The notes under the pieces are model-generated. The model did no database searches. It was not told the DNA's origin and worked only from the letters and a program-made list of their open reading frames with translations. Positions 11,201 to 23,200 of a stretch of DNA of 64,000 nucleotides are shown here, in pieces. The stretch covers positions 10,888,382 to 10,952,381 of the forward strand of contig CM049317.1 of assembly GCA_026874595.1 (NCBI GenBank), given 5' to 3'. Origin of the DNA: Sipunculus nudus. Its lineage: Eukaryota; Annelida; Sipuncula; Golfingiida; Sipunculidae. The translations under genes were made by a program, and so were the position numbers. How positions within the stretch are numbered: the stretch's first letter is position 1; every line of letters begins with the position of its first letter.

Positions 11201-14200
11201 CAATTTCTGATTTTTTAATGAAATTTTATCGGATTTTTTTCAATTTTGGCCTTTTGTGCAGGATATCTCCAAAGGCATTCAACACAGGAACTTCATTTCT
11301 TCAGTGCTGTTGCATTATATTTACAAAATCTTGGTCAAGTTCAAAGATGGGTGATCTTGACCTACTTTTCAAGGTCACAGAGCTTAGTATTGAAAAAAAC
11401 TTAGGAGCTTATTTCTCAGGAAGCATTTGGTGGATTGTTGTGAAACATGGTATATACCTCTCCAATTTAAATTTATAAATGATTATCAACTTTTGCTAAT
11501 ATTCTAGTTTTGCAATGCAATGCTTACAGATACTGGCCTAATGTTTGGTCTGTGGGCGCATAATGACCACTTACAGATCGAGTTCGCATTTCGTCCCAGT
11601 TAACCTATTTTTCACCATATGACAGATCCTGAACATTGAAAATTGCATGAAAGACAGAAATTTTCATGAAAAATTCACATATATGACCTTTTATCACAAT
11701 GCCTGCAGATACTGGCCTGATTTTTTGGTATGTTGCTTGATAATGACCCTTTACAGATCGAGTTTGCATTTTGCCCTTGTTGACCTACTTTTGACAATAC
11801 AACACCTACTGAACTTAAAAAATTTTACAAAATTTAACAAATGTATCTAATTTGCCCCAGGCGGGGGCATTCGTGTCGTTCCGACACATCTAGTTCTTAT
11901 TGTATCTCTGTCTGCTTAGTCTTTGCAGTTTGTGTCATTAAGTTACTTAAACTGATCCCAAGCAGGATGACTAGATTATAAACAAACCTTTGGTGAATAT
12001 ATAAGTGTATTTTTGCATGTCAAATACAGCATTTGGTGTGCCTTTTGAATAATGCTCTCATGATTTATTTATCAGTGCAAGGTTAGCAGTGTGATTTTGA
12101 AAGGCTCCAATAATATTTGTGACTAAATATTTCCAAACATCTGTCATCTAGAAATAGAGCAACATTCCAAGTTATAATATTGTGAAATGAAATCTCAGCC
12201 TAGGAAACATTTTCAATCGTCAGCTAACATCCTGCTTAATGTGAAGGCTGTGCCCTATGGCTGTGTTTAACTCACAGTGTACCCAGTAGGGGGCCTTGCA
12301 TTGATGGTCCACAGAGGTGGTAAACATTGGGCATACTTAATTGCAGGCTATAAAAAGATGTTTGTAATCACCAAGGGATCAGTGGAAATTGATTTCTGCT
12401 GGGGTTAATAATTATGATTAAAGTAAGCTTTTAAAAAAGTTTAGGCTGTTAAGACAAAATATAAACAGATAACCTATTTTGCACATACTGTTGCACATAG
12501 GCAGATAATTGATAATACAATTTCATTGATGGTTCATTGCAAAGCACAGCTGATTATAATAAAATGTTCTCTCAGTATCTAGCCCTACTTAGTGGTGGGC
12601 CAATCATCGAGTTTTTTCGAAAGTCAGTCGGTTTGCTGCAACTTTCAAGCGCTCGATTACGAAAGGCAACTATCGATTACATGACCCTCGTGATTGTTTT
12701 TACCAGAATGTCTTAAAGTTATTGGCATAAATTACTCTTCCATTTTTCACAACATTCCGCGCTTCATATTATGAGTCTGTGTTCCCAAATAACCTCCGAA
12801 TATTACTGAGTATGACCCGGTAGATGAGAGAACGGATTAATTATTAAATCTCTGTGAACTGGCAGGGAGCTGCAGAATTAACGGAGAGTTTTCTAAAGAG
12901 ATGTTCATTGCAAAATATGGGCGGTATGGCGTTTAAATGCTCCATAATGCTCCAGGTCTATGCCAATTTTGCAAGATTCTCTTAGAAATAATCTCCTCAA
13001 CTGATATCAGGTGCCGCTGCCGCATGAGTAATTATATTTTTAGCTTTCAATTACTTATTTTTTAATTTTTACCAAAAGTTATGTGGGCCTGTAATTTTTC
13101 TGGCAGGCCTGTGAGACCAGTATGCATGTCGGCAGTCATCATAATTGTTGTAAAATAAAAGTCCTGGTAGTGAAGTAAAAATTTTACGCAGGAGTATTCA
13201 TGAGGGCCAGCAAGTAGATGTCCTGGACTGTGGTTTAATTCTTGATTACTATAATTCATTAAAATGAAACTTTGAATAGCATATCTTAGTGATAAAAGGA
13301 AAATATTAAAAAAGGCAAAAACTTCTTTTCGTCAGGTAGAATTACTAAGACATGCGGGCTGGGTTAAGAGTACAGTTTCACAGATAATTGCACATTTCTT
13401 TATATATCTTTCTTTTATCTGAACCGATTAATAATCGATCATCGATCGGTTTGCCCAAACCGATGATAAATTATGAAAAAGGAACCGACTCCCACCACAA
13501 GCCCTACTGATAAAAAAATCAGAGGTTAATTAATAGTTCATGTGTATGCTAAGGCTGTTATGAATATGTTACTTTGACATGTAGTTTGATATACATATGT
13601 GCTAAATCTGCAATGACTATGTAATTTAATAGTGTTAACTCTGTAGTGAATGAAAGTCTAGTGAGTATGATAAAATTTAGGTAAACACAGTGCAGTGACA
13701 TGCAGGTTAAATATGAAGTGAAAAAGTCTTGATGTGAATCAAATGTGAATCTTCATGTGAATGCAAGTATATGGTGAATATATCATTTTGGTGTTTATAC
13801 TTTTATTATGAAATCTCTACAGCACTGTGATGACAGATTATGTTTGAAAAAATGTACTAGCATAAAGACATGTTCTTAAACAGGTAATTTCTGATAGACC
13901 TGACCTCTTTACCACCATGTCTACACAAATCCAAGCACAAACACCAACCCTGAAAATGCTATATTGTGGAAGTAAAAGTACACACAGATAATAAACATAC
14001 TACACTCCTTATTCCACATAATTTGCATAATTCCACTTTGTTTGACATCACCTGTGTTGACCATTTCATTTGGAAACTGAAGTGATATTTTAAGCATTAG
14101 TTTATTCTATTTTAACTACCTGTTATACATGGGGAATGTAAGACAAGTTGTCCTATGTTTATTTATTGTCAGATGGAACATACATTAATATTCATGGGAT

Positions 14201-17200
14201 CAGTATTACTTGTGTTTATACATGAATGACAAGTTAATTGAATCGTGTCACTGAATGTGATGAACTCTAACATTTAGCCTCTATATGTTATGGTTTCTCA
14301 CCATACAATAAACTGCATATGATGTATCCATTATTGTATGAAATGCCTTCACAATCTATTTTACGTGAGAAGGCCAAGTGAACATTGAAGAATTGGAAAT
14401 AATATTAATAGGTCAAAAATTTGTGTGTATGCATCAAGTAAATATGCATAAAAGATCACTCATGAATACACGCGTTTGTGCATATATACATGACCTGGCA
14501 CATGCTGGACTTATGTAACTTTTCTTGGAATCCATCAGTCCAAGCAAACCCTATGTGTAAAAATCATACATGAGTTAATTTCCAGGTATATATAAATATA
14601 TATGCACAAATGATTAAAAAACAGTTGCAAAATCATATGAACAATATTTTCACACATATATACATACAAGCATACAGAGGTTTACGATGTCCATGGCTTG
14701 CCCCAAGCAAGATTGTCAATAGTTCTGTATTTCTACTTTCTAATAGGAACTAATGTTTGGGTAGTCCATAACTGAACACTAATCGGCTTCACAAACGGCT
14801 TTTCTCAGCTTGTAACTTTCATAATATTCATTATGAAGTCAAATTTGTTTGACTAAGTTTGCACAAATTATATACTTATAAACCATAATGCAAGTACATA
14901 AATGTTTACTCAGTGTCCACTCTCAGTCAGCTTGCCTTTAACACTGTTATGTTCTACACTTGTTCCTGGAAAAAAGACATTAATTCCTCAAAACTTCTTC
15001 CTCCCGAATGGAGTGTAAAATCTGCGAAAAAGAATTTTTAGCTCAGCTGACTGTAAGTCATCTGAGCTTTAGCAATCACTCTTTGTCCGTCGTCTGGCCG
15101 GCCATCCAGTCGTCCTGTCGTCTGTCCGTTAACAGGGCACAAATCTTAACTGCTGGACCTGGAATCTTGTAACTAGATATTCTCAGAGGTCCATGAAAAA
15201 TCTCCTTAGAAACCAGGAATTAGGTCTCTATTACCCATATCTTTCGAGCTATGGGGCCCCAAAGTACCCCCCAGAATAGTAAAAAATTTCATACAAAAAC
15301 TTCAAAATCTCATTAACTACATCACTGATGGTCATGATTTTTGGCATACTTAGTGGTCATGAGATGTTCCATCAGTTCCTGCAGACTGGTGGCGCCACCT
15401 ATATTTTTCGATTTTTTACGAATTTTTTTCTCTGTTTTTGAGACCTTTAAAAATGTAAACATCTGTTAAAAGGGCACAAATCGTAAAGACTGGACCTAGA
15501 ATCTTCATTCTTGACACACTGAGAGACCTATGAAAAGTTTCCAGGGAAACAAGAAATTAGATCTCTGTTACCCATATCCTTCGAGCTATGGGGCCCTAAA
15601 TTACCCCCCAGAATAGTCAAAATTTCATACAAAAACTTCAAAATCTCATTAACTACATCACTGATGGTCATGATTTTTGGCATACATATGAACATGAGAT
15701 GTTCCATCAGTTCCTGCAGACTAGTGGCGCCACCTATATTTTTCAATTTTTTACGAATTTCTTTCTCTATTTTTGAGACCTTTAAAAATGTAAACATCTG
15801 TTAACAGGGCACAAATCCTAAAGACTGGACCTAGAATCTTCATTCTTGACATCCTGAGAGGTCCATGATGAAAAATCTCCTTGGACACCTGGAATTAAGT
15901 CTCAGATGCCCATATTCTTCAAGCTATGGGGCTCCAAAATACCCCCCCCCCCCCCGAAAAATGGAAAAATTGATACAAAAGCTCAGGTATCTGAACAACT
16001 GATGCATTGATCACTATGATTCTTTGCATGGATATTGATTATGGAGTGTTACATCAGTTTCTGCAGACTGGTGGCACCACCTGAATTTTTTTATTTTTTT
16101 TACTATTTTTTTCTCTATTTTTATGACCTTAAAAGATGTGGTCATCTGTTAGCAGGGCACAAATCGTAACGGCTGGACCTAAATTCTTCTATCGTGACAT
16201 GTGGGGAGGCCCATGAAAAGTCTCCTTGGAAACCTGGAAGTTGGTCTCTGTTACCCAGATTCTTCAAGCTATGGGGCTCTGAAGTACCCCCAGAATAATG
16301 GAAATTTGATACAAAAACTCAAATATCTGAACAACTAATGCATTGATCACCACAATTCTTTGCATGGATATTGATTATGGAGTGTTTCATCAGTTTCTGC
16401 AGACTGGTGGCACCACCTGTATTTTTTAGATATTTTACAATTTTCTTTCTCTATTTTTGATACCTTAAAAGATGCGGTCTTCCTTTAACAGGGCACAAAT
16501 AGTAACGACTGGACCTAGAATCTTCTTTCTTGACATCCAGGGAGGTCCATGAAAAGTCTTCTTGAAAACTTGAAATTAGGTCTCTGTTACCCATATTTTC
16601 CAAGCTATGGGGCTTATAAATACCCCCCCCCCCCCCCCCCCCCCGAATAATTGAAAATTTGATACCAAAGCAGGGCACAAATCATAACCATTGGACCTAG
16701 TATCTTCTATTTTGACAACCAGGGAGGTCCATGAAAAGTCTTCTTGGAAACTTGAAATTAGGTCTCTGTTACCCATATTTTCCAAGCTATGGGGCTTATA
16801 AGCACCCCCAGAATAATTGAAAATTTGATACCAAAGCAGGGCACAAATCATAACCATTTGACCTTAATCTCATACTTGACATCCTGAGAGTTCCTCAAAA
16901 GTTCTCCTCAGAAACTTGAATTGAGGTCACTGTGACCTATATTATCTGTGTTACAGGCCATGTTTGAGTACCCAAGAAATAATGCAAAATACACAAAAAT
17001 TGCCAGATTCCTCAGGAGCGGCTGGATGGATTGTCATCAAATTTGATGTGCTGATGGGTGTTGATGAACTTCAGCTAATATGCATGAACTATGATGCCAC
17101 CTACATTATCTTAATTTGTTGGTGTGCAAGGACATATTGTCAACATGCCAGTCGGCTGAGCGTCATGACCCATGGGTCACTTGTTAATAAAAAGTGAGTC

Positions 17201-20200
17201 CTTTAGTATACATTAGTGGAGGGAATTGGTTTTAAAAATCAAAATCGATGATTGAAAAAATAAAAACAACCGATGATCGATTATTGATCAATTATTTAAT
17301 GAACTTTCGATATTACCTTGAAATCTGACATATACTAGTACCTACAATATTAACCCCAGTAAACAGTGTGACATGCAATTGCATCTGAAAACATCAATCC
17401 ACCTGCATCCAAGGTCAACTTGCTGTCAGAGGATTGTTGGCTGCGCAAGGTTTCTGTGCTGTTTGTTACTTTCTGTTGTATATCTCTGTTGGGATCAGAT
17501 TTGTTGCATGAGCATGCATTATTGTTTTTAATTGATTATGCAAAAGGCAGTTGATTTAATCGTTTTGGAAAGAGAGCGACCAATCATTTATTTGATCAAT
17601 TAATTGGCACACCACTAGTGTAAATAAAGATAGAATAATATATTTAATCATTTAGTGATTGTCAAATGATGATGAAAAATATTCCAGTAACGATGCAGAC
17701 TTAGGTTGGACCAAATCTTCACAATGAAAAGACAGAATACCCCTGACTTTGGCTTGTTTTGTTTTACAGTATGGGTGCAATACTTCACAGTGGCATCTGC
17801 TCCTGTCAGCCACATTCCTCTTTTGGTCATTCCCACGGTGGTCATGGACACAGTCACCATGGGCACAGTCACCATGGTTCCCAGGACCAAGCAACAAGTA
17901 ACCATGTCAACCATATGCTGTCGGATGACCATGCAGAGATGCAATCTCCATGCGTAGAAACAGTTCCAAATCAGCGAGCCAGGGGCAAGAAACCCCTTGA
18001 GAAGAGAAATATCAACGTTCGGGCAGCGTTGATCCATGTGATTGGAGATTTAGTACAAAGTGTGGGAGTATTAATAGCTGCATATATTATTAAATATAAG
18101 GTAAGCCTTACCCTAATAAAATTGTACTATGAAAGATATTGTATTGTATTTTTTTAAATCATATTAACAAATATTCAGGCAGGATGCTATTTATATAGAC
18201 AGAATAATACAGTGTGTCCATGATAATTATCACTTAATATGGAAAATATGTCTTTTATGCAAATCATGTTTCTTATAATAATTAAGATTAATGCTAAACT
18301 GTAATATTTAAAGCTACAAATATCATTGAATGCTTGGTTAGAAAATCAGATAACCAAATTTATCAGTTACTAATTATAAAGTAGGACTACCATGCCCTTA
18401 GTAAGTCAAAAATTTTAAAATTAAAGAAAAAAAAAACATACTTTTTGGGTTTAATTTTTCAAAATGTTATTTTATTTTATTTGCTGTCTCTCTAAAATGT
18501 CTCTCATCCATACTGTCAGTCTGTTGATAAATAAAAAATGACTTAATGAATCACTGCAACTTCAGTTTGTGCTGAAATATCCAAAGTCTTTGAGAAAAAA
18601 GTTTATGAATTCATGGTTCAAGACACAAAAAAATTCATGAAAAAACCATGTTAATTTGATCTTCAGGAAGTGTATAAATGACCTGTAAATCACCTTTGTC
18701 ATAACCAGAGGCTTTTGTCAGATGTTCTAAACATATAGCAGGTCTAGATTAAAAATGTACTGTAGATTGCTGTTCATTTGACCAGCTAGGGAATAAGGCT
18801 GAATGGTCAGTTGTTAACACAGTTGAGGTTAAAACATGTGACAAGTTTAAAGTAACATGAGTGATTATCAAAATCAACCTTTTATGATGATCATTTTTCT
18901 GAGGTATAAATTATATATTTTGAAATTGATGTAATTATAGCTTACTTCATTTATCACTTTCTGCAGCTCTTGAAAACTGTTTTCATCAATCTATCATCCA
19001 ATTTTTTTGTCATTATTAAATTTCAGTTAAGTGCATTTGCATAATTTATGCTTCCATGTACCATGATGTCAATATTTAGCTTTGCATTTATGGCCAGGAA
19101 CTTTATGTTAAATGTTGGTAATTCACTTAAGATCATGTTTCTATTTTTCTTTTCAGCCAGAATACAAGTTAGCAGATCCAATATGTACATTCATATTTTC
19201 TGTCTTGGTGCTGTTCACAACACTAACTGTACTGAAAGATGCAGTCATGGTTATAATGGAAGGTGAGAATACATTTGCGTATCATAAATAAGGTGTAAAA
19301 ATATTATAAATAAGACATAAGTCAGTAATTAAATGGTAATAAAATATTTGTTGTCATATCATGGATCTTATTATATAGTTTATATTTCATGTTTTATTTT
19401 TGTTTGAATGTAATCATTGCTATAAATTAGATTTGGTTGTAAAGCTAAATAGTATTTATTTTTGTAAAGCTAAATAGTATTTATTTTTGTAAAGCTAAAT
19501 AGTATTTATTTTTGTAAAGCTAAATAGTATTTATTTTTGTAAAGCTAAATAGTATTTATTTTTGTATAGCTAAATAGTATTTATTTTTGTAAAGCTAAAT
19601 AGTATTTATTTTTGTAAAGCTAAATAGTATTTATTTTTTTTAGTTCTAGATATCTTATTACCATCTGTGCTTAAACGTTGTTAATTCAAAATGGAGTCAG
19701 GATATGCAGAAAGGTAACATATGATGGATCTTGCAGTGTGTGTGTTTTAAGAGTGTTGATTCAGAAGGTTTGCATAGGCTTAATTAAAACTGTGTAGTTT
19801 TGTATTAGAAACAATTTCCCAGCATGTTCATCAAGTCCTTGTTCTTTACCCAGCATCAGAAAGAAAAGTAGAAATTTTGACTGATAACTAGAAAGAGGTT
19901 GGTTATACACCTGTACCTACAACAAGTCTCTTTTCCTTATTGCTTCTTCTAGCATTAGGGGGAATTATTTAAGTCTGAAGTGTTGTTATGGCTTTATAAA
20001 TGAAAGCCACTGATTTTTAAACTCATCCAAGAATTTAAATTCATAGAGCATGTTTTCTCAAGACTTCCAGAAAATAAAAATCATAAAAAATTTGTGTTAT
20101 ACATACTAAAAGATACTAATTTATCAAAAAATCCTTTCCTACCTTCATATTTGTTAACCTCTATCTGAACAGACTAGACGATGAATATTTTTTTTGGTTT

Positions 20201-23200
20201 TATTGATCAGTTTGATAACAGATCTTATAAAGAGTAAAAAAAGATGAGGCATCAACAGGGGGTTATCAGACACTCATCAAAGTGGAAAGGTAGAATTGGC
20301 ATATGACGGGCTATTATAATGGCCTCTCAACTGATCTGGCTAATTTGTATTTGTACTTGCGTCCTCAATTATGACCTCTTTGACCTGACCTCATCTGATG
20401 CTACCATTGGTTGGTGGATAAAGTGACTAATTTGGATTAGACACAGGAATTAACAAGAAAGTACAGGCATCAGCAAGTTAGTGCTAATGAAGGGAACACA
20501 TATTGCCAGCACTTAGACCTGTATCCAGGTTCAACCTGAAATTTACTGGTCTAGGCCAGAAAAAAATATTATTTAGATCCTTTGCCCCTGACTCAGCCCC
20601 TGACTTCAATTTTGAATATTTAAATTGTGAGGAAACATATTCAGTTCCACCTTGGGGTGAGCAAATAAAATAAAGATTTCATCAGTGTTGCATGTCAGAT
20701 TTACAGGTGACTGTTTGAAAGTGTGTCTGCACTTACACCAGTACATGTGGACTTGCTCTGTATCTCATATTATTTCGCTATAAGTTGTAGTTTAAAATCA
20801 TTTTGCCCTGTTAATCTTATTTGCTTGTTCGTTTGAAAGAATGTTATGTTTTAATAAAATAAACAACCGTGGTGCAGAGTTAATCTAGTTAGCCCTCAGC
20901 TTAGTGATGAGTCACAGTCAGCAGAGCTGGGGCCCAGTCTAACTGTGGCCTCATTTCCAGGCATGTGAGTTAAAAGGGGGTATCTTCTGAACGAACGACA
21001 TACCAACACCTTGCACCAGGACTTGCTCTCATTAACCTAGTTAAACATTCAGACACGCATGGTTTCATTTGATAGAAACAGGTAGAATTATCCCTGAGAA
21101 ATCTATCAAGATGTACCCAAAATATTTCAAATAAGTGTGCCAGTATTTTTGTCATTTGTGTCATTGAGCTTGTTCCAGGACTGCATTAAGTTGACATTTG
21201 TAAACATTCAATGGATTTTTAACAAAAAGAAAACACTGATCATTGGCTTTTTTTCAGGTCTGTTCACATATTAATTTTGATACAACGGATAACCAGGAAG
21301 GGTTAATCAAAGAAAGTTTAAACCAAACAAATAGTGTTTCAGGTCAAAACCACAAAATTTTAAACCCATGAAATTTTCTGTCATTATGACTCTATCAGCC
21401 CAAAACAAGCCCAAAAATATCATCAGTCTGTCTAAAAAAATTTAACACTACTTCCTTAGTCCATTACTCAGTCTTTCACAACATTTCTCTGAAATTTATG
21501 GAGAACTTTTGGAGGTATCATGTGAATACACTGATAAAGAGGGGTTAATGTAGCTCTCCAGCTTTAAGATCAGCCCCAAATTTTAATCAGGTTTTAGGCA
21601 GGTCTCCCCCCCCCCCCCTGGAAAAAGAAGGCTTGAATTTGATTAGATTCATCAGCCCCAACAATACAAAGAACACAAACTTCTAACTTGCGCCGCCCCC
21701 TTTTCATAAAATCTTGTTTGAATTCATCAAGAAATGATCAAGGCATCTAGAAAACAAACAGGCAAACAGAGGTGGATACATAACCTCCTTTTGATGGTGT
21801 TATGCCTCTACAGTTTACAATGACATCGTGTTTTCTTGTTACAGCTGTTCCTAATAAATTTGACTACGTGGGGTTAGTGAAGTCTCTACAGGATCTCCAA
21901 GGGGTGATGGGAGTTCACAGTTTACATGTCTGGTGCCTTACTCTGGAGAGGAATGCTCTGGCAGTACATTTAGTAATTGGTAAGTATGGTATAATTATAA
22001 TAAATTATGTATCTCAATTATTGATGTGTTAATACATATGAAATTTATAAAACATTTTTAACAGATGAGTAAATGGAGTAAAAGAAAAGTAAACTATTTA
22101 ATATTAAAAAGTCACAGGCAAGCTTTACCTTTTTTCTTGATGGCTGAAAATATGTTGATACATACCAAATGTCATTATAATAGTACATTCCAGAAGCATT
22201 TTGTGGGACGTCATTGGCACTGGGGCTATAAAATTTATACATTATCAGAATTCATGATTTGTCATAGCTTTGAGTCATTTGGTATTAAAATAGCATTAAA
22301 TAATATCAATACCAAGAAAAGGTGTCACAATTTTTGGTGGTTGTAAATGTGGGTAAAACAGTATTGGATTTTCCTGCATTAAATGAAGTCAGTATTGCCT
22401 AAATAAGTGTAGAAATCTGAAAACCTTAAATTAAGTGTACTGATCTACATTTTCTAAGCTAGAGTGCATTAACACAAATTCACAAAGGTCTGAATCCTGA
22501 TTTGTAAGACCCCCATTACTTAATGTTGTTATTGATAAAATATTGAATGTTCAATAGAGCAATTATCAATCATTCATTACATTTTCAGATAAATTCATGC
22601 TATCTCAGCAGACCTTTGATGCTTATCATTATATCAGGCATATATTTTGAAATGGGTCACTGTTGACTGATAGTTTATCACACACACAAACTATATATAA
22701 GGCTGTAAATATTGATATAGGTCAAAATAATATCCTCTTGTACCAGGATATTTCAGCTGGTAAACATGTTAAATATTACAAGTACAAAGAGATCAAATTG
22801 TCTGTTAGAGATAAAAGAGTCTTTGCAGGTCAAAAATAAGTGAGTTTGTTCAAAATGCTCGGATATAGGTTTTACCATTTATTAAACTCAGATGAGGTTC
22901 AGTCATCCCGAACTGTAGCAATTTTTCCCCACATTTCTTCCATCAGAATGTCCTTCCAGTGGTTACAGAGATACCACAATGTTTAATAAAGATTCTGGTA
23001 GAGGTATATATGTGGGCTAGGACTACTCTCTAGTTCTCTATTTTCACACATGATGAGACCCATTGTGAGGTTACAGAGATTCACCAGTGTTTGATAAAAA
23101 TTCTGGTAGAGGTATATATGTGGTCTAGGACTACTCTCTAGTTTTCTATTTTCACACATGATGAGACCCATTATGAGGTTACAGAGATACACCAGTGTTT

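Noticed and set aside
16451-16857. Minus-strand Gly-rich frames
   Set aside because: They are produced by poly-C tracts and internal repeats of family A.
17648-18037. Minus-strand open frames opposite the His-rich exon
   Set aside because: They are shadows of the SLC30A-type exon 17770-18100, which has conserved sequence and correct splice sites on the + strand.
20970-21164. Minus-strand 64-codon frame
   Set aside because: It has no motif, no flanking splice logic and lies within a transporter intron.
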